Source of the DNA: Acheta domesticus
Taxonomy: Eukaryota; Arthropoda; Insecta; Orthoptera; Gryllidae
Direction of reading: 5' to 3'
Length of the DNA: 64,000 nt
Assembly: GCA_031308135.1 (NCBI GenBank)
Contig: JAHLJT010009419.1
Coordinates: forward strand, 66,771,723-66,835,722
Positions 32,700 to 43,967 of this stretch are shown piece by piece (the stretch's first letter is position 1; each line of letters starts with the position of its first letter). Position numbers and translations under genes: made by a program. A model generated the notes under the pieces. That model saw nothing but the letters and a program-made list of their open reading frames with translations. It was not told where the DNA came from and made no database searches.

Positions 32700-35157
32700 C
32701 GGTGACAAAAGTTGTTCCCCTCAGCCCTCTCAGGCGATTAACCTCCATGGACCTAAGGATTGGTACTTTAAATTTTAAATGTGTGTTTTTTAGTTTTTCG
32801 CAAGGCCGATATATGTCCATTATTGACCTGTAATCCAGTTTTACATTAAATTTTTTCACCCCAAAGAACTATGTAACTTACAAGATACGTCGGATCTGAG
32901 GTTTTGACATTAAAAAGCATTGTGAAGTAGAACATACTGAAAAAAAATATTTCGTAAAAATGCATGTTACCGCAAAATTAATTCTATGTTATTTGTAAAG
33001 AATCGTATTTTTGTCTCCTAGACGAGCGTCTTGGCCCACTGTGCCAGGGCGATGGATGGACTACACGCGATGCGAGCGCAGAGTGCTCTGGGTTGCGTCC
33101 ATTCACGCGGCTGGGATTTCCAGCAGCACGCGGCTCGCGAGTATTGGAAACAAAGCGTCGTGTCGCTCATTCATCTCCACGCCCATCATTCAGTTTTTGC
33201 AACCGCCCTCAATTGCGATGGTTCATGACTGCGCAACACGCATGTTAGTTTCCAAGTCGCGCATGCGTACGGGGATTTTGCATCAGTGCAGCGTATTTGG
33301 AAAATACGAACAAATTACATATTGGAAGAGTGGAAAGGGAAAATAGTGTAAATGGTAAATTTACTCAAAAGCCGATTTTTCGTGGTAAGCGATCTGTGCT
33401 CCATTGTTAATGGATTTGGAAAACTCGTGTGTGGCAGAATACAGGATTGTAGAGTGCAGTAACACCGCAAGGTAAAGCCGGAGGAGAATAATTCTGTTGC
33501 ACCTGGTAATGAAAGGGATGAACGTGCCAACGATGAATTTTCCTAGCGTTTTGTGCATAGTGAAGTAGATTTGTGTTTTGATAATGCTGTGATCTGAAAC
33601 TACATATTTATTGATGTTAAGAAAAAATTATACGTCAAGAGTTAAAGTTACTTATACGTCTTGATAATGGTTAGCAAAGGGGAGAAAATTGATTTGAAAA
33701 TGTAGAGTTCATGGTCTCAAAGTGTTTTGATTTTGCATATAAATGTTTGCATCACAATAAAAGCTATTGAAGATTGTTAATTTAGGAATATTTTACATTT
33801 CTTATTTATTAATTTGGTTCTTTCAGGTCTAAAGTCAATTTTTTCTTCTCCTGAAAAAAAATACTTCTTGGTACTGACTTTGGCGTGTAAGCTCTTCATT
33901 TATTATTACAGTAATTTCTTTGCTAAAATTAAGAGTTTTGTGAAAAATTGTATCGATATGTGAATATAGAAAGTGGTACGTGAATAATAAATTGCATTTC
34001 TGTCGAATACACACACGGGTAACGTATTAATTGTTTTGAAACATCTGAAAGTGTGGCGCTACCCGTAATGTTAGGATCACATCGCTTTCCTTCACCATTT
34101 GGTACTGGGGATCATATCTTGCCCGATTTATGTCAAATAAGTGGTAGACTAAGCAATTTTGCAGTGGCTTTTCTCGATCGGTTTTCACCATTGTTCCTTC
34201 ATCATTTGTATCGTATCTACGTAATCACCAACCCATCAAACTCATTCACTCATTTTCAGGAATGGCAATAAGGCTTTTGGCACTGGTGTAGTAATAAATA
34301 ACATTCAAGACTTTTATACCTGTATATTTTTATAGTGTCGAATTAATTATCTATTCTTAACATGTTTTATTTCACCATTTTTCCGTTATTAAAAGTTTCT
34401 ACATTTAGAAATAATGAGTTGCATTGCAAATGAAACCACCTCCAATTTTCTGTCACTAACAGCGAAATTTAATTGCTCAGAAAACCTCTTTTTGCATATT
34501 TTATGACGTTCGTACGTAAAATGAGAATTAAATTGATAAAAATATTGAGGTGAAATTACATTTTCGATGAAAGTTTTAATTCTTTGCACAAGATATATGT
34601 AGCGTTATTGCCAACAAATCATTATTTCGTAGCCGTTGCAAATTTACCTATTTTTTCGACAAAACTGAATCGAATATCCAATTTACGGTTTTCAATGTAC
34701 GAACTGTACCCGTACTGTCATTTATTAAAACTGTCTATCGCTTCATTTTGTTATTAATTATTAATGAATTTTCATGATGTTGTCTTCCAACCTTCAAATA
34801 CCCGATTTGGAATTTTTGAAGAATTAATCCTTTTTAATACGTCCAACAAACAATAGTCCATTGTAATAAGTTTTTAATTGCATTGGGAAACGACCCGGTA
34901 TTAGCTTTCTTTTGTCACTTTTAATTCTCAAAGGGTTCATCTCTGTGTGAATAGTAGTGTGTGCCTGCGATTTAACTTTGCGTTGGTTACGTAGCGTGAG
35001 ATGGGACTGCGAATATAATGGTAAATGGTGTGCACCAGTGTTCTCTTGATGGCCATCGAACTTGCGTGACAAAGGCAAATTCAAAGGGGTCACTCCCTTT
35101 GTTTCATATTTTAGTTATTATTTCGCATTATGCGTATTTGATTCAGAAAAAGGAGAA
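32700..35157. other. Intergenic; one GC-richer patch, no gene recognised
   Basis: 33010-33250 is CpG-richer and has a 111-residue plus-strand frame (33011-33346) without a recognisable domain. It could be a 5' exon or chance. The remainder is AT-rich and unassigned. Confidence 0.35.
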
Positions 35158-35158
35158 G

Positions 35159-35181
35159 ATGTGTGTGTGTGTGTGTGTGTT
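35159..35181. repeat. (TG)n microsatellite
   Basis: About ten uninterrupted GT units. No associated element recognised. Confidence 0.85.
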
Positions 35182-36705
35182 CTCTACAGCACATAACATC
35201 TATATTTTCTCTTTGATTATATAAAATGGTGAATAAGTTTACGAATTACTTTTTCAGTAATAGCTATTTATCCCGCTTGCAAATACGTAACTTTTCGCGA
35301 GCTAGCATTGCAAAAAGAGATCAATGAAAACATTTTAAACAAAATGAACAAGGAATACTGTTTATAGAAAATAAAATTCCATCGCACGGGCGCATCATTG
35401 TGGAAAAAGAAAGCCAAAATGCTGTTTTCAACTTGTGTAGTACACATTGTTTATACACTACTTATTGGTTGTGTTCTACTTATAGTTTGTGAACTACTAA
35501 TATTTTGTATAATACTACATACTAGTTGAATGTAGCGTCGCCAACGCTGTAAACTCTTTTAAAAGTATATTCATGTGTTGAAAATTTCTTTCGTACTTTA
35601 TTTCTTTCACGCGTAGCTTTGTTCAAACATGTTCTTAGAGTATCTGGCATTGGTATTACCAATGAATCGTAGTATCTGTTAATTTTATACTCCAGTTCAA
35701 AAATTTCGAAAACTCAATGACCTTGTGTATTAACTTCAAACGGGATATGAACTGGTCATATTGCAATTTCAAAATTACAGTCGCTGTAAAAAAATACAGG
35801 TATATGAATGATGCGACAGCACAGCTATATTTTTTTCGTTTTGTTTTCTAATATGAACATAAATGATCATCTGTAAGCTGTGGTTCTGTGTTATTCCCTA
35901 ATGCTAATATATCATTCTCCATTAGTTCGGAAAATTCTGAGGCATAAGGTTCTACAACTACATTTGATTCTTCTGAGTTGCTTAACACTTCCATATTTTT
36001 GTCCCCTATTTTAAGATTTTAAAACTCCACAAGCTCTGTCTGACTTTTGTTCTGAAGGTGAATATATATTTCATCATTAAAAGGTTAATATTTTGTATGT
36101 TTATGTGTATCAGTTGTAAGTCACATCAAACTGAAAATCGGTTTTTGCACGCTTAAGAAATGTATTGTTTAGTATTTACAGTTCTTGTTTCCTTTGTAAT
36201 CACTTCACGGTCTTCAAATTTAATGTTCCAAGGCAAGTTGCAAATTCTTTATACAAAATACACATGAATCACTTCACACTTCACTACATCTAAAATACTT
36301 CAGAATTTACCACACATTCTGCCGAGAGATATTCATTTAGTTTTTTCTCGTTTGTCAAAAATCAGTGTTGCCGTCATCGTGGAACAAACTTTTGGTGTCG
36401 TGGACTGAAAATAACCACGGAATAATGCGGTTTAATCAATGCCACCTGCATAGATCTATTTAGGTGGCGTTGGTTTAATTACCGTCATATTCACAAGGAT
36501 CGTAGATCCAAAATACGAAAAAACACGTTTTTGACAATCTCTTGGAATTTTATGGCCGGATCAAAATACAAATTATTAGTTCCCCAGCAGGGGACCGAGA
36601 CTCGTTCAATGAGACTTCGTATGTCTCGATTGGTGAACGGGAAGTGGTCTTGCCGTGAGAGACAGAAATCGACGACACGCACGGTATAGGAGTTTACTCA
36701 AATTA
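35182..36705. other. AT-rich intergenic DNA
   Basis: No gene. A small hairpin lies at 36432-36476, with arms 'aatcaatgccacct' and 'aggtggcgttggtt'. A GC-richer patch at 36550-36690 is unassigned. Confidence 0.4.
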
Positions 36706-36707
36706 GG

Positions 36708-36708
<1 letters not shown>

Positions 36709-36766
<58 letters not shown>

Positions 36767-36768
36767 TC
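36709..36768. repeat. (TA)n followed by (CA)n compound microsatellite
   Basis: Over 20 TA units run directly into five CA units. A minus-strand frame across it ends in an Ile-Tyr repeat and is an artefact of this run. Confidence 0.9.
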
Positions 36769-37487
36769 AATAGTTGTGGCACTTGAGTCCATGCAACTTG
36801 AACACCCCTGATCTAGGACATTGATTCGGATGTTATTATGAACTATCAAAGCGCTTCCTAATCCTGAAATTAAATATGTGAAAAGAGCATTTACGTTCAT
36901 TTGAGAACCTAAAAATAATTTACTATGTGTCCTCGAATATGAATCGAAAATATACTCTAAATTAAAGACTTCGCCTGGCAGACAAGAATTCCATTTGAAA
37001 GCAATAAGCAATGAAGCCAAAAAGTGCGGTGCGGATCCAATCAAGAGCTGAGGAGCCGAGAAGTAAACGCAGAGACGGAGCAAAAAGAGTAAGCAGCCCG
37101 TCACAAAAAAGAACAGCGACCGGCGGCCGCCCAATCATTTACGGGTCATTTGCAGACGGCGGCGTCGGAAGGCGATAGAGAGGCAGACCGTGATAAAATG
37201 AAGATGGACGGTAGTGAGGCAGCTTCGCCCGACGAGAATGAACCACGATCACGGAATGAGGGAGCGTTGTGAACTGGTGCCGGCACGTCGGGGAACTGTT
37301 CACGAACATTGACGGATTGATTGATTAGTATTTCCAGGCGTGTCAACTACTAAGGTCATCAGTCCCGTCAGTGTAGAGCAGTTTATCTTCCTCCGTTAGA
37401 TCGGGAGATTCAGCGCCGACCATCAAGTCGGCTTGGGGGCGGGGTCCACAACCAGGTATCTCCCACCAGTGGGGCACCACCCCAGCT

Positions 37488-38148
37488 TTTTTTAAATTAT
37501 AATTTATTTTCAGTTGACATTACATTGTTCAGTTTACATTTTAACTGTGCAAATGTTTGATGGACTTAATCTACCTTATGATAGCTTTAACTTAAAACTA
37601 TACGCACTACAATTCTATAAAAATAATATAAAAAAATAAAGTGAGAGAAGAAGCAGGGAGCACCTTAGATAAGTAATTATTCCAGGTTTGCGAATATTGT
37701 ATAGAATGAATGCAGGGGATATCTGTTATTAATTCTCGTTTGATACTTGGGGGATTTGCCCAGTTTATAGAAGGATGATGCTTTAATTTGGGAAGGTTTG
37801 TGTAAAAATTGTGTGCAAGATAGACTATTTGGTGTTTTATTGTGTTCATATTTAAATCATTATGCAGTTGACTGTTACTTATGAACCATGGTGCTTTAGC
37901 AATTAATCTTAAAAATTTGTTTTGGATCACTTGCATTTTATTTAGGTTGTTTTTGGCGGCTTTGGTCCAGATGGGACAAGCATATTAGAGTGTAGGCCTG
38001 ATTATTGCTTTGTAGAGTAATAAAGCGTTAGATGTGGAGAGTTGACTGTGTTGGTTCAGTAAGGTTGTAACTGAATTGGTTTAATTTTGGCTTGCTGAGT
38101 TTTTACCTCTATATGCTGCTTCCAGTTGAGTCGAGTGTCAAAATTCCG
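37488..38148 (-). mobile_element. 5'-truncated Jockey-clade LINE
   Basis: Flanked by an 8-bp target duplication (ccccagct, 37480-37487 and 38149-38156). The A tail lies at the left end (T-run 37487-37493 on the plus strand), so the element runs on the minus strand. It holds the last part of a reverse transcriptase ORF and a ~120-base 3' UTR. Truncated at the 5' side after ~660 bases, as is usual for incomplete target-primed reverse transcription. Confidence 0.75.
37607..37936 (-). pseudogene. Jockey reverse transcriptase C-terminal fragment
   Basis: The 109-residue frame starts with QVIQNKFLRLIAKAPWFISN and continues LHNDLNMNTIKHQI, the distinctive C-terminal thumb-side region of Jockey-clade RTs. 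The upstream part (to 38148) holds YACPIWTKAAKN-type and DTRLNWKQHIEVK-type motifs, but in shifted frames with stops. It lacks the catalytic motifs and is not functional. Confidence 0.7.
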
Positions 38149-38690
38149 CCCCAGCTGGGTGAAGCTTTAAGCACCCGTTTGGTCTCCCGACATGGGTGGT
38201 AATGCATGGGGTGAGGATAGGACAAGAAAGAGGAAGGAAATGTAGCGCGCGGTCAGTAGCCTGTTGGTTAGATTTCTGCTCCGGCATTTGCCTGGTGTTC
38301 ATCAGAAAACTACCAATCTGAGTAGCCGGTCTCTAGAATTCTCCTCCACATAGCAGCTGTATTAAATCTAGCTATCCAGCTAGTGCCAAATATCCTGCCA
38401 CCGTCGGGACTCGATCTCCAGGTCCTCCAGGTCATAGGCACTGCAGCGATATTATTTTATCCCCGGAGCAACCTAAGCCGGTAAGGCGATAGAGAAGCTG
38501 ACAATAATGAGATAAAGAGGGACGGTAGTGAGGCAGCATTGTACGACGAGTATGTATCGTGACCACAGAATGACGCAACGTTGCGAACTGGCGCCGGCAC
38601 GACGGGCAACAGTACACGGACATTGACGGAGCACAAGTAGTCGGCGATAGGGAAGCAGAGGACAAGCGACAGGCGCTCCCTCGCATTGGG

Positions 38691-40320
38691 CGCTCGACTG
38701 GTCAAGCCATGTATCGGCAATGTAAGCGTGATCAATGCGAAACTACGCTGTGCACTGAAGTGTGCTGCTGGTATCGATCTACGTCCACGCTGCCCGTAGT
38801 TATAGGGTACGCAAATGGTGATCCTCTTGATTTTAGTTCGATATTTTGGAAGACTTCACACATCTAGCCACTAACCCCGAGGGAGTCTTTAACAGTTTGT
38901 ATCGATAGTGTTTGCTGCCGATAGAATGATAAGCTCTCCTGTAAAAGTTCATTCTCGCACAGATTGGCATGATTCCCAGGATGATTCCTCTTCTACCACA
39001 CTCAATATCAATCGTCCTGACTTTCTGACTCTTCTCAATCGTCCTGACTGACAATATGACTTTCTGTAAACAATTCGATACAGTGTAATGTGAACCTGAG
39101 TTACTCTACTGGGGTTAGAATTTTAATGTATCAACCTTTATTGTAATGCATTTATGTAATACATTTTGTTATTATAATGAATTAATATATAGTATACAAA
39201 TTATTTTATTTATGTATTGTATTTGTAACCTACCTCACCTTCTCGTGCTGAGTTCATAAATCCGAACGCCATAAATTAAGATATTTTTTCTTGAAATCTT
39301 GAAGCGAGAATTTCTGTTTTTTCTTGTCAGAGAAATGCTTCTCATCAAATTATTTAACTTACTGGTTGGCGTGCAATTTGTTTCCTCCTGGATGAATTCA
39401 TGTTAGGACGATTCGTCATTTCAGAAATTATCCTCCGCCTGTGAAGTCGAGACGAAGAGATTGAGATGCTTGAAAAATTGAGCTCCGAATTATCAACGTT
39501 TTAATGCCCTCTACATTTCAATTATAGACGTTTTGAGCTCTCACAATGGATATGAACTGAGCGTGTGTCGTTATTCCACGAAACATATGTAGATCTGACA
39601 GACGACTGTTATACTTCGTGTAGTTTATACCATAAATTACAGACAACTGTGTTCGGAAATAATATTTCATCGTTTATATGGTCGCGCAGAGCGTTAAAAA
39701 TAATGTGAATGGACTTTCTAGCCGTGTGACATGTTTCTAGCGTACAGCTCCATCGCTACAGATAGTTTCAGGTTTCTTTAGTCGAACTGTGTATTTTCAG
39801 CTATGCACAACTATTATTCAACATTACTCAAATGGCGTTCATTAGTTAATAGAATTTGGAGCGCAGCTGAAAACGACGAAGGAGAGACGGGCAAAAAATC
39901 TTCTGTAGTAAACTTCAGACGGACAAAAAAAAAGAATTATTCCCTTTGCAAACACGGAATTTGCTACCAAAATAAAAATAAATTGCTATATCTGACCTTT
40001 GCTTAAAGATGAAACACTCTTTTGACGATGCAAAAAACAAGTAAAAATATTTTCAGTCTGGCGGTGCTGTAAGTTAAGTGTACTTTGAAATATGATATAA
40101 TAATGTGAGACAGGGTATAATAGAATCCATAAAATAGAATAAAATAATAGACGTTAATAAAAATGAGACAACAAGTGTTTGCTAGTAAAAAATGACCACT
40201 GTTAATGAATTAAAATCATTATTTATTAATAAATAATTTATTAAAATATTAACATAGTACTAAATTTATGTTATATTACAGTTTTTAAGTTTATAATGAC
40301 ATTTTTCGTTATCACATGCG
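38691..40320. other. AT-rich intergenic DNA
   Basis: Short frames only. The small direct repeat 'caatcgtcctgact' (about 39010 and 39036) is the only structure noticed. Confidence 0.45.
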
Positions 40321-41300
40321 GTGCCGTGTAAGTATTTTAATGAATGCATATTGGACGTGGGAACCACGCAAGAGGGCACAGCTGCTGCCGTTTATCTTCG
40401 CTGACCTGTGACGTCCGGCAAAGGCTTCATCAGGGGCGCGATGTGTGGAGTCCACACGCGCTTTGAGCGTGCGTGGGAGGTCGTGCGCAGCGGCGGCCCA
40501 TGTGTGGTGAGTGGTCGGTGTCGGGAGGCCGGTAGGATGAGAGGAGTGAATGGTGAGCGGGAGGCGACGGAGTAGCTACGCAAGGGCTTTGGGTGCAGCA
40601 GAAACACGGGCAGTGGAGTCACGGACTCGGCGGGTGGCTGGGGTTGAGGCTTGGCAGCCGCTTAATGATGCATGGTTGGTAAGGCGGGCAGGTGAGGCGG
40701 GGCGGGCAGGCGAGGCGGGGCGGGCAGACGAGGCGGGGCCGGCGCGCTGGGGGGGGGGTCTGGCGGGCAGGGGAGGTTAAGGCGGGAAGGTTAAGGCGGA
40801 GATGTTAAGGCGGGGAGGTTAAGACGGGGAGGTTAAGGCGGGAGGTTAAGGCGGGGCGGGTAAGGCGGGTCGGATAAGGCGGGGCGGGTAAGGCGGGGCG
40901 GGTAAGGCGGGGCGGGTAAGGCGGGGCGGGTAAGGTGGGGCGGGTAAGGCGGGGCGGGTAAGGCGGGGCGGGTAAGGCGGGGCGGGTAAGGCGGGGCGGG
41001 TAAGGCGGGGCGGGTAAGGCGGGGCGGGTAAGGCGGGGCGGGTAAGGCGGGGAGGATAAAGCGGGCGGGGTGAGGCGTGGCTAGGTGGGAGGGGCGGGGT
41101 GATGAGGCGGCGAGAACTGCGTTTACAGCGAGTGCGACGTGTATGGACGGGGCATGAGGCCAAGCTGCCGGGCGTGTGCCAGCGAGCGCCGGGAGGTGGA
41201 GCGTCGCCCGCGCCAGTTGCCAGTCGCCGCTTGCACGCCGGGCGTCGATGGCGCCGCGGGCAGCAAACACTGGCTGGGCGAGGCAGGTGATGTGCTATAG
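40321..41300. other. CpG-rich, G-rich island containing a minisatellite
   Basis: About 1 kb of high G+C in an AT-rich setting, with many CpGs outside the minisatellite ('cttgcacgccgggcgtcg', 'cgcgggcagcaaac'). It may be a promoter-type island. Long frames on both strands (for example 40833-41270 minus, Pro/Ala/Arg-rich) come from repetition and lack domains. Confidence 0.4.
40677..41062. repeat. G-rich minisatellite, 14-bp unit
   Basis: The core unit is taaggcggggcggg, about 15 near-perfect copies from ~40848 to ~41058, preceded by variant units ('ggttaaggcgggaa', 'gatgttaaggcgg') and by 'gcgaggcggggcgggca' units. The plus strand is almost all G, T and A with runs of 3-4 Gs, so it should form G-quadruplexes readily. 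Since 14 is not a multiple of 3, any frame repeats every 42 bases (14 residues), which explains the proline-rich minus-strand frames. Confidence 0.9.
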
Positions 41301-43538
41301 GGAGTGCAGAAGTGGGATTTTCTCATCCATTCATCAACATGACATCGCAATATTTATTGAAACATTTTGGTTGAAACAGTGGAAGCATTGGGTAGAGAGA
41401 AAGATTTTATGTAATATACGTTTTTTTTTGCCCATTTATTGTTAGTTTTCGATTTTATTTATCTATTGTCAATTACACACTTTTTCAGTTTGTGAGTCAC
41501 TATTTAGTTTATTACTTAGTAATAATTTTCGATAAGTATGTATTTTACATTAAATGACAGAATGAATGTACAGATTAATCTGACTTTTGCCAGCTAGCGC
41601 AATTCCCAGGCCTACCCCCAGTTTTCATTATCCACGCCTGGAGGTAAGGGATGTGGCGAACACCATATATTCCCCTCACCATATCTAGCATAGTAAATCT
41701 TCCTGATATTTTCTTTCGTCACACATTTATAGAAACAGAGATTACTGCAATGGAGAGCTAAGCTCTAATTTGCCCCGCTTGGTAATCTGGGACATCTCTA
41801 TGGAAAACTAGCAAGCTGTCCATGAACCATCCAAGGGGATAATTTCCTTTATCTCTCAGTAACGCTGTCCCGAAGTTAATTTCTAATGCAGTGTTAATAG
41901 ATCTAATCGAACCTATCACGCCACATTTGCTGTGGCGTGAAATCAAACATGAATCTGCGCAGAGTAGGTCCAGCCACAATGCTTTAAACTGTGGCATTGG
42001 ATTATTGATTAGCCATCATACAATGAATAAACACTACAAAAGTTTGCATCTGTTTATTTTATTATTGTCAAAATTAAATGGATAAAAATTGTAATAATTT
42101 ATACCAACTCTCATTTCAAATTAATTTACAAATCAGTAATCAATCGATCAACCATTAAAATATCAACTTTATTAAAACCCTAGTAGAAATATAAGTGATT
42201 CAAATATGTTCACGCCAAGTTAACCGAAAGGTTAATAGCAACATAGAGTTTCAAATGCAGTAGAAAGGAGAAGTTATTTAAATCACAAAAGACATGTAAG
42301 GAAAATTGAGAAGAATTAAGATTTATCTCCGAAATTAATGTCTAATTCTAATCAGAATTTTAATAACAAAAAGTTATTAAACTTAATTATTAAATAACTT
42401 TGTCACATGATATCAGCAAAAATAAATCAATTAAAGCACACAGAAAAACAAAAACCGCAAAACAGTCAAAATTACTTCTGTCGTGTAAACGAAATGTCGA
42501 AGTGTCATACTTGTTGATACGTCACCTACATTTATTCCAGTGTCAAATATCGGCTTGACTATGATTGTTTTGCGTGGACATTTTCACATTAAACTTTTTT
42601 ATCTATTCTATTCAGGTTTTTAATATAAGAAATTTTAAACATAATACAGTTACAATACACACTGACTCGGCCATTCTCGAGAATAGAAAGTTTCAAGAAT
42701 ATGTGACGATAGAAATGCATTTTTAAAATTTTTATATTTCATTAAAAAATTAGGTTTAATTATTGTCAATATAATTATTCAATTCGTAAATATAATTTTT
42801 ATGTGGCACGTCATAAAGCAATTCATGAACTTTTACATTCTAGGCCTTGAAACCCTTCAAAACAGTTTTTTTCTAGAATTATTTTAGTTCTTTTTTAAAT
42901 ATTTGAGGCTAAAAATAGTGTATTCTATTACTCTTGCTGAGAGGAATTGAATGAACAAGGATTTCTGTGGATGCTTTAAAAGAATCATTGTAATGGTTAT
43001 ACTCAAAATATATTTTTTAAAAGAATTATCTTAAAATGCTCTGGATGGATACGTGAGAAATGTCCAGTATAATGAGAAAATCGAGACAATTGAATGATAG
43101 TCCAGTTTCGTCAAATGGCGAACTCAGAGATGAATATCCCTAACGGTCGAACACACGGACTCGCATAGATGACTCAATGGCCTAAATATCTAAAAAGGAC
43201 AAAACCATACATGTGTCAGTTCAGTGCATTAACCATGATCGGTAAAATCGTAGCGTCAAACCCAATTGGCTGATTCGTCTTGCCTTGACAGGATACATTC
43301 GAATGTCTTATTGCTACATTTCACGAACGGAGTAGTCGATATGTTGCCATCTCTAATTGGGGCCAGAAGGCTGCCACTACGCAGCAGAGGCTGGGGCGGA
43401 GAGCTGACTGTGAGAGAGACCCTCAGCGTTATCGGGTGCTGGGCGGAGGATGGGGCGAATGAAGGGTCTGTGACGAGGGGTTTGCGTTCGATACCGCCTC
43501 ACTGCAGAAACATTCTGTGCTTAATGTTGAGTTATATG
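41301..43538. other. AT-rich intergenic DNA, nothing recognised
   Basis: No gene, RNA or clear repeat. A GC-richer patch at 43350-43500 has only composition-driven frames. Confidence 0.45.
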
Positions 43539-43918
43539 GTAATTTTTTAATAATAATAATAATAACAACAAAAATAATAATAATAATATTAAAGTTCGTA
43601 GCGCGCTGAAACGAGCGAAGTGCTCAGTGCCTAGCGCGCTGGATTCGCTGTCGAGAGGTCCGGGTTCGATCCTCGGGCCGGCCATCCTGACCGGGGTTTT
43701 TCGTGGTTTCCCTTGGTCATGCTGGGATTGTTCCAAATGCCCACGAACACCTCTCACCTCCCACTTCCCCACCTAATACCTCACACCATTATCCTAGTCC
43801 TTTCACCCATCATCACCCCCTATTCAGTAATAATAACATCGTTCTACACCTCCTAATTGATTATTCAAGGCTAATGGGACCTCGGAAGAGAGAAACGTGT
43901 TGCATGGAAACGGGTTGC

Positions 43919-43967
<49 letters not shown>
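43539..43967. repeat. (TAA)n arrays flanking a tRNA-derived SINE
   Basis: TAA-type runs at 43546-43591 (interrupted by aacaacaaaa) and 43920-43967. The second is directly followed by the 5' end of R4-like copy A. Similar runs recur at 48101-48119, 51063-51124 and 52223-52274, each at an element boundary. Confidence 0.85.
43592..43920 (+). mobile_element. tRNA-derived SINE (family C) with TAA-rich edges
   Basis: The head has 'agtgctcagtgcctagc' (A-box region) and a perfect B box (ggttcgatcct at about 43662). The body has 'tgaccggggtttttcgtgg' and 'ggtcatgctgggattgttcc', then a C/A-rich tail and 'aaacgggttgcg' before the TAA array. No ORF. The TAA repeat may be its own tail. Confidence 0.65.

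Larger units (their letters stand above)
37325..38480 (-). mobile_element. SINE-A copy 4, split by a Jockey insertion
   Basis: The two halves (37325-37487 and 38149-38480) together give the whole minus-strand SINE-A order: the 3' block with 'agttgacacgcc', 'aagtcggcttggggg', 'accaggtatctcccaccag', then after the insertion 'cccagctgggtgaagctt', 'gagaattctcctcc'-type motifs, 'gctatccagctagtg' and 'gggactcgatctcc' (B-box area). The break falls exactly at the Jockey target duplication. Confidence 0.65.
37150..38690. repeat. ~160-bp direct repeat, units separated by SINE-A
   Basis: 37160-37318 and 38481-38640 align end to end ('aaggcgatagagaggcag' with 'aaggcgatagagaagctg', 'ggacggtagtgaggcagc' in both, 'gtgccggcacg' with 'gcgccggcacg', and 'cattgacgg' at both ends). 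A third partial unit starts at about 38655 ('gtcggcgatagggaagcaga'). It is probably a small satellite or duplicated element split by the SINE-A insertion. Minus-strand frames over the units resemble each other but no known protein. Confidence 0.5.

Noticed and set aside
33011..33346. 111-residue ORF as a host gene
   Set aside because: CpG-rich patch, no recognised domain, overlapping alternative frames equally open.
36703..37134. 143-residue minus-strand ORF
   Set aside because: It ends in an Ile-Tyr run produced by the (TA)n microsatellite, and the rest shows no known domain.
40833..41270. Long Pro/Ala/Arg-rich minus-strand ORFs
   Set aside because: They are translations of the 14-bp minisatellite (14-residue protein repeat every 42 bp) with no domain or start context.
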